Below are positions 1 through 6,855 of a DNA stretch of 11,941 nucleotides, piece by piece (within the stretch, counting starts at the first letter, position 1; every line of letters begins with the position of its first letter). A program made the translations under genes and the position numbers. Source of the DNA: an uncultured Bacilli bacterium (GTDB lineage Bacteria; Bacillota_I; Bacilli_A; RF39; UBA660); assembly GCA_948552115.1 (NCBI GenBank), contig CAOWNX010000014.1, positions 1 to 11,941 on the forward strand, written 5' to 3'. The notes under the pieces are model-generated. The model was not told the origin of the DNA and did no database searches. It saw only the letters and a list, made by a program, of their open reading frames with translations.

Positions 1-88
1 TTTAAATCTAGGAATAGTATATCAAATTCTAGAAACAACGTCAAATTTTACTTTTGTTTTACGTTCTTAATTTGTTTCAAACTTTTTT

Positions 89-120
89 TTGACATTTTTA
101 TAAAAAATGTGTTTTATAGT
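89..120 (+). promoter_or_regulatory. Probable sigma-A promoter of the membrane protein gene
   Basis: A perfect TTGACA (89-94) is followed after 17 bp by TTTTAT (112-117), or after 18 bp by TTTATA with a TG one base upstream of it. It lies about 35 bp before the TTG start at 152. The -10 box is weak and the DNA is very AT-rich, so the exact -10 is uncertain. Confidence 0.5.
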
Positions 121-151
121 GTTAATATATTTTTAGAGAGTTGGTGGTTAC

Positions 152-1639
152 TTGAATTATTTATCAAAATTTTTTATGAGAAGCATGATATTGGTTACCT
201 TTGTGATTTTAAGTTGTAGTCTTTTTTTTACAAATAATCTGACATATCCTACCCATGCTTTTTTCTCACTTTTTCTTTCTTTCCCTATTTTATTGGTGTG
301 GATTTGGTGGCACAAAAAAGTAAGTCCAAGGTTGGAAGTTTGGACAAAGAAACAGGAAGTTATTTTTCTATGTATTTATTTTCTTTGTTTTTTTCTCATC
401 CAATTTTTTCTGTTTCAAGAGCTTAAGGTTACTCCTGGATGGGATTTTGGAGAGTTATATCGTAGTGCTTTATCGTATGTGAATCAAGAACCAATTAAGT
501 TTGTAGCTTATTTTGAATATTGTCCCAATAATATTTTTATTTATTTATGTTATATTGTGTTATTTAAGATTGCTCGTTTTTTTGGCATCACAAACCTATT
601 AAATTTGCTTGGAGTTTGTAATATTTTTCTGATTGGGTTTAGTATTTTTCTTTTGTTTTTGGTAGCAAAAAAACTTTTTTCTAAACGTGCGTCTTATACT
701 CTTTTGTTTCTTATTTTATTTTTTAGTCCTATTTTTTTATATGTGCCGATTATTTATACGGATACGGTTTCCATGTTTGTTCCTATTTTGCTTCTTTATT
801 TATTTTTACAACTTCAGGATGCTTCTTTGAAAAAGCAATGGATATGGATTATTCTATTTGCAATTGTAGCTTTTGTAGGATATAAGTTAAAAATGAGTTG
901 TCTTATTATCGTAATTGCATTACTGATTCATATGATTTTAACGAAAAAGATTCTTCTTTTTAGTAAAATAACTGGAGTATTATTGGTTTCGTTTTTCTCT
1001 TTTTCTTTTTTATTTCAACATTTAATTCTGGAAGATGAGAAATTTCATTTTCAAGATAATGGAGTTGGAGAACTTCCTTTTACCCATTATATTATGATGG
1101 GTTTAGAGGATCCAGATGCAGACCATTCGATGCGGCGTACTTATGGTGGGTTTGAAGGTGCTGATTTAGATTATACAAAAGCACTCGACCCATCAAAACG
1201 AAAGGATGCACACATTCAAGAAATCAAACGAAGATTACATGCTTATACGCCACTTGAGTTATTAACGTATTATGGAAATAAAATTTCAAATACTTGGGGT
1301 GATGGAACTTATTTTGCACCGATGAAGATTTCTCAGTTACCCGTAAAACAAAGTTTTTTACATTCGTATTTTTTAGTAGATGGCACACATTTTCAACTGT
1401 ATTTATATTTTGCCCAAGGAGTACAGTATGCGTTTTTGATTTTATTATTTCTTAGTAGTATTTTGAAACGGGATGATACTTCAAACATTTATTTATATCT
1501 TTCTATTTTTGGTTTGTTTCTCTTTCTTTTAATTTGGGAAACACGCTCTCGATATTTAGTCAATTATATCCCGATTTTTCTTCTTTCTATTGTACCAACA
1601 TTGGATTTTATCGCAAAGAAATTCAACAAAAAAATATAA
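152..1639 (+). CDS. Polytopic membrane protein, GT-C/PMT-like putative glycosyltransferase
   Basis: A 495-residue integral membrane protein with about 12-13 hydrophobic segments: roughly 12-30, 36-53, 69-88, 127-145, 150-172, 180-201, 206-221, 230-246, 249-264, 268-290, then after a long outside loop 424-438, 447-471 and 477-490. Conserved-looking motifs are PGWDFGELY (95-103, with acidic D98 after the third membrane segment), YFEYCPNN (120-127), YTDT (202-205) and WETRSRYL (472-479). This layout, with an early acidic motif and a late ExRxRY motif, resembles GT-C membrane glycosyltransferases (PMT_2/ArnT-like, including the TIGR03766-type Gram-positive family). Such enzymes move a sugar from a lipid carrier to a surface polymer or protein. 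The family assignment rests on pattern only and the substrate is unknown. The TTG start is preferred because GAGAG and GGTGG lie just upstream, while the in-frame ATGs at 176 and 185 have no ribosome site. It is transcribed alone, converging on the genes to its right. Confidence 0.72.
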   Translation: MNYLSKFFMRSMILVTFVILSCSLFFTNNLTYPTHAFFSLFLSFPILLVWIWWHKKVSPRLEVWTKKQEVIFLCIYFLCFFLIQFFLFQELKVTPGWDFGELYRSALSYVNQEPIKFVAYFEYCPNNIFIYLCYIVLFKIARFFGITNLLNLLGVCNIFLIGFSIFLLFLVAKKLFSKRASYTLLFLILFFSPIFLYVPIIYTDTVSMFVPILLLYLFLQLQDASLKKQWIWIILFAIVAFVGYKLKMSCLIIVIALLIHMILTKKILLFSKITGVLLVSFFSFSFLFQHLILEDEKFHFQDNGVGELPFTHYIMMGLEDPDADHSMRRTYGGFEGADLDYTKALDPSKRKDAHIQEIKRRLHAYTPLELLTYYGNKISNTWGDGTYFAPMKISQLPVKQSFLHSYFLVDGTHFQLYLYFAQGVQYAFLILLFLSSILKRDDTSNIYLYLSIFGLFLFLLIWETRSRYLVNYIPIFLLSIVPTLDFIAKKFNKKI

Positions 1640-1660
1640 CTACAAATCGTTATATTTTTT
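1631..1660. terminator. Bidirectional terminator between convergent genes
   Basis: Arms AAAATATAAC (1631-1640) and GTTATATTTT (1649-1658) form a 10-bp stem around an 8-nt loop, with T runs on both strands. The stem includes the TAA stop of the membrane protein gene and lies 15 bp from the end of the minus-strand gene, so it can serve both. Confidence 0.8.
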
Positions 1661-1674
1661 CTTTTCTTACTTAA

Positions 1675-2121
1675 TCAATCCGAACTTTTCTGGTGATAGA
1701 GATTTTTATAGTATTCTTCCTCTTTTTGTCGTTTCATTCTCTCCCACTCTTTAAATTCTTCATAATTTGTATAAGGTATTTCTTTTCCATGTTCTTTTAA
1801 CCAACTAGCATATTCTTCATATGGGAATGTATCCATTGATGGAATTTCTACATCTTCCCATGCATCTTGATTGGGATACCAATAGATATTCCATCCTTTT
1901 TTTCCAGTCCAGCTTAATATTTTACCATCATCTAATCTTAAAACATGATCTAATTCGTTCCATTTTATTAAGGTATAGACACGTGCTTCCCAATATTTTG
2001 TTCCTCCATCTGCAAACATTCCATGTTTAATTGGAAAAAAGAAGTAAATCAACAAATACAGGGTTACACCTATCAAAATAATAATTGTTGTATGGTAGAT
2101 TGCTTTCTCTATATTTCTCAT
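1675..2121 (-). CDS. Small membrane-anchored protein of unknown function
   Basis: A 148-residue protein that I do not recognise. Residues 11-31 form one strong hydrophobic segment after a short basic N-terminus, which fits a signal anchor with the rest outside. The outer part is rich in Trp and Tyr (motif GGTKYWEARVYTLIKW, residues 39-54). It ends in a highly charged, probably helical tail (about 120-148, rich in Glu and Lys). Met1 is supported by AAGGAATG about 11 bases upstream. The gene follows the 173-aa gene by 64 bp and ends at the shared bidirectional terminator, so the two may be co-transcribed. No catalytic motif is visible. Confidence 0.65.
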   Translation of the reverse strand: MRNIEKAIYHTTIIILIGVTLYLLIYFFFPIKHGMFADGGTKYWEARVYTLIKWNELDHVLRLDDGKILSWTGKKGWNIYWYPNQDAWEDVEIPSMDTFPYEEYASWLKEHGKEIPYTNYEEFKEWERMKRQKEEEYYKNLYHQKSSD

Positions 2122-2185
2122 TTACAAAATCACATTCCTTTTTTCATATCCTTTTAATAGGTGAAGATTACAAATTAAGATTAAA

Positions 2186-2707
2186 TCATTCTACAATATG
2201 AGTTACATTTTCTGCATAAATACCTTTCTCTGTTTCAATATTATATAACACATCGTACTCCAATTTATCATTTTTAAACCAATAATTTTCTCCGTCTATA
2301 ATATATTTTTCTGATTCATTCGATTTACTTACAATTTCATTCTTTATTTCTTGCTCTTGAACTAATGTTAACTTTTTAACTTTTGAAATTTTTTCATTTA
2401 AAGAATTAAAGTCTTCTGAAATATATGAAAATAATTTTTCTACTTTTCCTTCTTTTACAAAAGCAGTATAACTATTTTCGGTTTTGACTTGGTTTGGTGC
2501 ATATACAAATCTAATTACCTCAGAACTACCTTCTATTATGTAGTCGTTAATATTAAAAGTACTATTTATTTCGCTTTTAATAAAATTTGCTATGTTTTTG
2601 TTAATCTCTCCTTCTTTGTATTCTAAAGAAGAAATATCATATTTTTTAACATTATCATCGATATTTACAGATTGAGTTTTAATGGGATTTGGAAATTGTA
2701 ACTTCAT
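2186..2707 (-). CDS. Hypothetical protein, uncertain N-terminus
   Basis: A 173-residue hydrophilic protein, rich in Lys, Glu, Asn and Ile, with no membrane segment, signal peptide or motif that I recognise. The start is doubtful. The ATG at 2707 has no ribosome site of its own, but its frame stays open upstream as far as a TGA near 2773. A good ribosome site (GAGAGGA, near 2753-2758) serves an ATG at 2748 in another frame. That frame runs 14 codons and stops at a TGA overlapping this ATG (ATGA). Either the gene is translationally coupled to a short leader, or a frameshift separated the original start from the body. The protein may be a remnant of a longer one. Confidence 0.55.
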   Translation of the reverse strand: MKLQFPNPIKTQSVNIDDNVKKYDISSLEYKEGEINKNIANFIKSEINSTFNINDYIIEGSSEVIRFVYAPNQVKTENSYTAFVKEGKVEKLFSYISEDFNSLNEKISKVKKLTLVQEQEIKNEIVSKSNESEKYIIDGENYWFKNDKLEYDVLYNIETEKGIYAENVTHIVE

Positions 2708-2748
2708 AGCTTCATATCCAAAGCTTTTAACTTGGTAAATCGTTTCAT
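2704..2748 (-). CDS. 14-codon leader ORF, or frameshifted start of the 173-aa gene
   Basis: Encodes MKRFTKLKALDMKL and then TGA. It has the only convincing ribosome site upstream of the 173-aa gene (GAGAGGA, 5-6 bases before the ATG). Its stop overlaps the next ATG by ATGA, a classic coupling arrangement. It is equally readable as the true N-terminus of the next gene knocked out of frame. The basic MKRF start is typical of a real protein start. Confidence 0.35.
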   Translation of the reverse strand: MKRFTKLKALDMKL

Positions 2749-3026
2749 TTTTCCTCTCATCATAAAGTCAAATATTTTTTTGACATTTATTTTTATTTTC
2801 TAGATTTTTTTATTTAGTTTTCTCTAATTTTTGTTTTTTTTAAATCGTTTTAGTTATATTAAAAATTATTAGTAAAGTGTATTTTCTTATTTGCTTAATC
2901 ATAATTCAGCAGCCTAGTTACCAATTGTTTTTTCATATAAACTTATTTGTATTTAAAAAATAATCACATTTCTAAATAAACTAACACCTCGCTTCTAACT
3001 CACCTTGTTCACACTTATTCAAGTTA

Positions 3027-3044
3027 TTGTGATATTTATCACTT
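3027..3044. promoter_or_regulatory. Operator-like palindrome TTGTGATATTTATCACTT
   Basis: GTGATA-TT-TATCAC is a perfect 14-nt inverted repeat (3029-3042) inside a gene-free gap. The size and TTGTGA...TCAC outline resemble operators of small dimeric regulators such as Rex. No clear promoter or gene start lies beside it, so the assignment is tentative. Confidence 0.25.
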
Positions 3045-3181
3045 ATTATAATCATAAGCCATTTTTCTTCAAATAAAAAGAATTGTTTTTTGTTTCATTT
3101 TTTGATATGGTTAAGGGGTAACTTTATTCAAATATTATCATTTCTAATTATAATTACTTGTTTACACTAAATTTATCATAG

Positions 3182-3207
3182 AAAAAAGATGAGTTTTATT
3201 TCATCTT
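3182..3207 (-). terminator. Rho-independent terminator of the LtaS-like gene
   Basis: Read on the minus strand, AAGATGA and TCATCTT pair over 7 bp around an 8-nt loop, followed by a run of T. It lies about 90 bp past the stop codon of the LtaS-like gene. Confidence 0.7.
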
Positions 3208-3297
3208 AATATAGTTCGTTAAATTTTGTTTTTCTTTATTAAATTAAAGTCTCACATTTTCTTTCGATAAATATGCTTTTTCTGTTTGATATCTTTT

Positions 3298-5211
3298 TTA
3301 TTCTTCTTTAAAAATTTTATGATAGATATCATCCGTAACGATTTTTTTACTAATTATTATACTATTATTTATCCATTGATTAATTTGGTTTACATAGCTT
3401 GTTTCCACTTCTTTTTTGGCGTCAAATTTTTTTGATTTTGAATAATAGGAACCTTGATCAGTAATCCAACTTAAATCTGAGAATAAAGCAATTCCTTCGG
3501 CATTACTCAACAAGTCTTTGCCCATCATGAGTCTAGAATCATATTCCATGCCAAAGAGATTTAAAAGAGTTGGTAAAATGTCAATTTCACTTCCTATTTT
3601 GTCAATTTCTACTTTTTTTTGCTTGTTATTCCAAATAATTAAATCACTGTGATGAATTTCAAATACTTCATCTCTTGGGTAAGAAGACATTTCATTCATA
3701 TTTGATGCATCCATAGAATATGGATAATGGTCTCCTACAATACAAAGCACAGTGTCATCTAAAATACCTTCTTTATCTAATTCTTCGATGAGTGCTTTTA
3801 TGGCTTGATCTAAATCAATCTGACTTGCGATATAGGCTTTGGTTTCATCACTATATGGTAAGTCTTTAACCATTTCATAATTTCTTTTTTCTTCACTAAG
3901 TACATAAGGTCCATGTCCACTCATCGTAATGTAATAACTTACAAATGGTTCTTTGCTTTTGTATTGCCCTATTGTTTCTGTAAATAATAGTTTATCTTCG
4001 GGAAGATTTGATTCGGTCCAATCACAATCGGCAATTTCTTCTAGTCCATTGTTACAAGCTAAGTAGTTTTCGAATCCGAGTTTTGGCATGGTATTATCTC
4101 TGTTATAAAAATTGTATTCCCAGTTATGATAAGCATTTGCTGTATAGTTTTCTTTTTGGAATATGACTCCTAAAGAAAATGGGTAATAAGCTTTTCCTTC
4201 ATGCCAAACGTTGATGGTATCAGCACTTGGTACAAGCCCTGTCATTGCTTGAAATTCTCCTCCTGTCGTGCTTAAAAATAATGGAGAATAAAAATTGTTA
4301 AAATGAAAACCAGAATGAATTAAACGATATAGTGTTGGAGTATACTCTTCATTTACTACAACTGAATTAAACGATTCCGCTAAAATAAATATTAGATTTT
4401 TCCCTTGGAATAAACCAGTATATTCATTTTTTTTGGTTGCTGGAGAATTTTTAAAATAGGAATAAATTTGTTTGATACTTTCGTCTTTTTCTTCTGCTAT
4501 GAGTGAATCAAAATCAATATCCATTTTATTGTATTCTTTGTTGGTTTCATGGCTCGTATCTTTTTCTTCAAATGCTAAGGATTCCTCAAAATTAAAGATT
4601 ATTCTTTGAATTTCTAGTCTTTCTGCTGTTAGAAATCCAAACATATTAATGGCACTAACTAAATCATTTTCTTGCCAGTATAGTTTGAATGCAGATTTTG
4701 AATTATTTTTTAGTGGAAATAGCAAAAGTAAGGCTATGAGATAAGTTCCTACTAAGGTGATTATTAAAGTTTTCTTTTCAAAATAAAATATTTCTTCAAA
4801 ATTTATTTTTTTTCTTTTCCAAATCAAAATGAAGAGTGGTAAACATAAGATTGTAATATTTGCTAAGTTTTTCCGAATCGTATCAAAGATAATACTTACA
4901 AATTCTAGTGCTCCTCCTGCCATACTTGTTACTTGAATAGAAAATGGAATTGAAAATAATGTGGTATAAAGATAATTTCCAACAAAGATGAATGTTAGAA
5001 TCGATAAAATGCAATACATCATTATTTTATTCATTTTTGGTTTTCCTAAGCCTGATAAAAATGTAAATATGATTGCAAATAAGAAACTAAAGAAACTAGT
5101 ATAGAGAAGTCCGATATTCCAAATATTTGGATAAAAAAATGATTTATGCCATAGTTCTAAATACATTATGATTGCAAAATATAATAATATCATTTGAAAT
5201 ACTTTCTTCAT
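3298..5211 (-). CDS. LTA synthase-family membrane sulfatase (glycerol-phosphate transferase-like)
   Basis: A 637-residue protein with five hydrophobic segments in the first about 165 residues (roughly 5-20, 32-53, 62-84, 116-130, 147-166), a linker, and then an outside sulfatase-fold domain from about 270. This is the layout of LtaS, which polymerises glycerol-phosphate from phosphatidylglycerol onto a lipid anchor outside the membrane. Expected active-site elements are present: ILAES with E279, STTGGEF with T315 as likely nucleophile (four residues before Glu, as in LtaS), SGHGPY with H433, and VGDHYP with D494 and H495. The length matches the family (about 600-650). AGGAAGG precedes the ATG and a promoter lies about 25 bp further up. 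The product could instead be a phosphoethanolamine- or glycerol-phosphate-transferring paralogue; the family is sure, the exact substrate is not. The GT-C-like gene about 1.7 kb away also suggests envelope glycopolymer work. Confidence 0.88.
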   Translation of the reverse strand: MKKVFQMILLYFAIIMYLELWHKSFFYPNIWNIGLLYTSFFSFLFAIIFTFLSGLGKPKMNKIMMYCILSILTFIFVGNYLYTTLFSIPFSIQVTSMAGGALEFVSIIFDTIRKNLANITILCLPLFILIWKRKKINFEEIFYFEKKTLIITLVGTYLIALLLLFPLKNNSKSAFKLYWQENDLVSAINMFGFLTAERLEIQRIIFNFEESLAFEEKDTSHETNKEYNKMDIDFDSLIAEEKDESIKQIYSYFKNSPATKKNEYTGLFQGKNLIFILAESFNSVVVNEEYTPTLYRLIHSGFHFNNFYSPLFLSTTGGEFQAMTGLVPSADTINVWHEGKAYYPFSLGVIFQKENYTANAYHNWEYNFYNRDNTMPKLGFENYLACNNGLEEIADCDWTESNLPEDKLLFTETIGQYKSKEPFVSYYITMSGHGPYVLSEEKRNYEMVKDLPYSDETKAYIASQIDLDQAIKALIEELDKEGILDDTVLCIVGDHYPYSMDASNMNEMSSYPRDEVFEIHHSDLIIWNNKQKKVEIDKIGSEIDILPTLLNLFGMEYDSRLMMGKDLLSNAEGIALFSDLSWITDQGSYYSKSKKFDAKKEVETSYVNQINQWINNSIIISKKIVTDDIYHKIFKEE

Positions 5212-5236
5212 TCTACACCTTCCTAACCGTTTTTTT

Positions 5237-5266
5237 ATTCTAACATAAAATGTTGAATTTTGTAAA
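5237..5266 (-). promoter_or_regulatory. Sigma-A promoter of the LtaS-like gene
   Basis: On the minus strand, TTTACA (5261-5266) and TAGAAT (5237-5242) are separated by 18 bp, and a TG precedes the -10 by one base (extended -10). Each box has one mismatch to consensus. It lies about 25 bp before the ATG. Confidence 0.6.
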
Positions 5267-5290
5267 TTATTTCTATATTATTATGTAACT

Positions 5291-5508
5291 AAGAAAAAAA
5301 AGATATTCTTTATTTTGATTATACTAATCTTTCTTTTTTATTGATGTATTTTTCCAATTGGAACGGAATTCTATTTCTAAGATTCTATCTATTTTTATCA
5401 CTGGATTTTTTATATTTTTTTAAATTTTAGTAACAATGCCAAAACTGAGACTGCTGTGCGCTCGAACCAAGGCCAATTAGAATTGAGAAACCAAATTTAT
5501 AGAATCCC
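5291..5508 (-). repeat. Decayed fourth copy of the lectin-cassette repeat unit
   Basis: A solitary degenerate copy of the units at 10930-11841, squeezed between hemW and the LtaS-like gene's promoter. Read on the minus strand it keeps every landmark in order: the GGGATT box (5503-5508), the lectin fragment (5420-5493), the first hairpin (arms 5377-5384 and 5423-5430, 7 of 8 bases paired), a tail similar to the conserved tail (about 5339-5370), and an imperfect second hairpin with T-rich arms (about 5291-5339). It is shorter than the others (218 against about 275 bp), mainly because of a net 67-nt deletion inside the lectin fragment. Confidence 0.75.
5420..5493 (-). pseudogene. Broken lectin-like C-terminal fragment with internal deletion
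   Basis: The first part reads WFLNSNWPWFER, aligning residue for residue with WFVWSRNPWFER of the second intact cassette. The sequence then jumps to a stretch which, in another frame, reads LSFGIVTKI and a stop, matching LSFRVITK. The hypervariable centre (75 nt in the intact copies) is reduced to 8 nt, so 67 nt are lost and the frame is broken. There is no start codon. This is a relic, not a gene. Confidence 0.75.
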
Positions 5509-5513
5509 AATTT

Positions 5514-6596
5514 TTATAATAATTTCATCAATATTTCATTCATAACATATAATTTTTCTGGATTGATAAAAATATAGCCGTTCTTTTTTTTTAGTTCTTT
5601 GCTTTTTAATAAAGGTTTTATTGGATAAGCTTCTTCTAGTGATACCCCATATTTTTTTTCAAAAGTTTCTAAATGAATGCCTTTTACTTTTCTTAGACCT
5701 AACATTACTTCATAATCAATGATATCGGTTGGAGCAAGAAGTTCTTTTTCCCCATCGATTTCATGTTTTAAATATTTGGTTAAATTTTTCGTATTGGTAT
5801 AACGGATGGAATCGATATAACCAGATGCCGAAAGTCCAAACCCATAGTATTCTTCGTTATTCCAATATTTTAAATTATGTTTCGATTCTTTGGTCTCCTT
5901 GGCAAAATTGCTAATTTCATAATGGTGAAATTTGTGTTTTTTTAAAATTTTTCGAAGGAAACGATAAAAATCCGAATCTAAATCTTCGCTAATTGGTTCG
6001 ATTTTATTGGCTGTTAACAGAGTGTGCGGTTCAATCATTAAACTGTATGTACTTACGTGATCAGGATTTAATTTTAATATTTGTTTTATATCTTTTTTTA
6101 AATCTTTTTTGGTTTCTTTTGGGAATCCATAAATAAAGTCAACTGAAACATTGGTAAATCCTATTTTTCTTATGAGTTTCATTTTGTTTTCTGCATCTTC
6201 CCAAATATGATTTCTTCCCATCAAAATCAATTTTTGTTCATTGAAGGATTCGATGCCGATACTTAATCGATTGACTCCATATTCTTGTAGTAATTTTAAT
6301 AAGTTTTCTGTAATATCATTTAGATTACATTCAAAAGTAAATTCTAAATTTTCTGTTTTTTCTAGAAGTGTCGTTAATTCTAATAGATATTTTAGCTCTT
6401 TTTCTTCTAAGCAAGAAGGAGTTCCTCCTCCAATATAGAGGGTTTCTATTTTTTCTCCCATGTATTGATCTTTGATTTCATCTTTTAACGCAATTAGGTA
6501 ATCATGTACCCATTTTTTGTTATAAAACATTTTACAAAAATCACAATAACTACAAATGCTTTTGCAAAATGGAATATGAATGTAAACCGATTTCAT
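5514..6596 (-). CDS. hemW: HemW-like radical SAM protein (heme chaperone family)
   Basis: A 360-residue radical SAM protein of the HemW family, often misnamed coproporphyrinogen III oxidase. HemW binds heme and a 4Fe-4S cluster with SAM and is thought to deliver heme to membrane proteins. The cluster motif is C11-x3-C15-x2-C18, followed by the GGGTP SAM-binding motif (56-60), a NRLSIGIESF segment (109-118), DFIYGFP, an EPHT region, and the HemW C-terminal part with YGFGLSASGYI. Odd points are the extra C21 (CDFC, where well-known HemW proteins have CDFN) and ECNL in place of the usual ExNP. It is slightly short for the family (375-400). The ATG follows the stop of the 85-aa gene by one base and has an AAAGGA site, so it is translated with lepA and the 85-aa gene. 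No clear terminator follows; a decayed repeat starts 5 bp after the stop. Confidence 0.9.
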   Translation of the reverse strand: MKSVYIHIPFCKSICSYCDFCKMFYNKKWVHDYLIALKDEIKDQYMGEKIETLYIGGGTPSCLEEKELKYLLELTTLLEKTENLEFTFECNLNDITENLLKLLQEYGVNRLSIGIESFNEQKLILMGRNHIWEDAENKMKLIRKIGFTNVSVDFIYGFPKETKKDLKKDIKQILKLNPDHVSTYSLMIEPHTLLTANKIEPISEDLDSDFYRFLRKILKKHKFHHYEISNFAKETKESKHNLKYWNNEEYYGFGLSASGYIDSIRYTNTKNLTKYLKHEIDGEKELLAPTDIIDYEVMLGLRKVKGIHLETFEKKYGVSLEEAYPIKPLLKSKELKKKNGYIFINPEKLYVMNEILMKLL

Positions 6597-6597
6597 T

Positions 6598-6855
6598 TTA
6601 ACGTCCTTTCCCTTTTATTTCTTCTTCCTTTTTTAACATTCGTATATGATCAGATGCCATTTTTGAATATTGTTGAATTAATAGATCTATGGAATCATAT
6701 TTTCCTTGATATTTTTTTAAATCTTCTAAAAATCTGATGGTAGGATCGATTAATTGAGCTGATGTTTTTTGTTGTACTGTTTGTATATAGTCATTTTTTC
6801 TATTTTTTATCTCTTTTAGCATTTGTTTTTTTAATTCTAAGTCGTTTTCTTTCAT
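6598..6855 (-). CDS. Small helical protein coupled to lepA
   Basis: An 85-residue, highly charged protein that I do not recognise. It looks wholly alpha-helical with coiled-coil potential, has no membrane segment and no cysteine. Its ATG overlaps the lepA stop (ATGA) and its own stop is one base from the hemW start, so it is firmly part of a lepA/85-aa/hemW operon. GAGGAAAAG precedes the start. In Bacillus, lepA and hemW are neighbours without such a gene, so this is probably a lineage-specific insertion into the pair. The tight coupling argues that it is expressed. Confidence 0.7.
   Translation of the reverse strand: MKENDLELKKQMLKEIKNRKNDYIQTVQQKTSAQLIDPTIRFLEDLKKYQGKYDSIDLLIQQYSKMASDHIRMLKKEEEIKGKGR

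Larger units (their letters stand above)
2761..3297. other. 537-bp gap without a supported gene
   Basis: This very AT-rich interval separates the end of the LtaS-like gene from the upstream edge of the 173-aa gene. It holds the LtaS-like gene's terminator (3182-3207), a 14-nt palindrome (3029-3042), and a short inverted repeat GTCAAA/TTTGAC (2767-2784) just upstream of the small-gene ribosome site. On the minus strand there are only short open stretches: about 10 codons from an ATG near 3097, and about 13 codons near 2934. Neither has a ribosome site. No lectin-cassette copy is present here. Confidence 0.6.

Noticed and set aside
152..1639. O-antigen polymerase or flippase instead of a GT-C enzyme
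   Set aside because: The early PGWDFGELY motif after the third membrane segment and the late ExRxRY motif fit GT-C enzymes better, though this is pattern-based and not certain.
1821..2030. Plus-strand 69-codon frame
   Set aside because: Antisense shadow of the 148-aa membrane-anchored gene with no ribosome site.
3040..3160. Possible small frameshifted gene on the minus strand (MKQKTILF, then in another frame EEKWLMIIISDKY)
   Set aside because: No ribosome site, very short, and the composition is what random AT-rich DNA gives.
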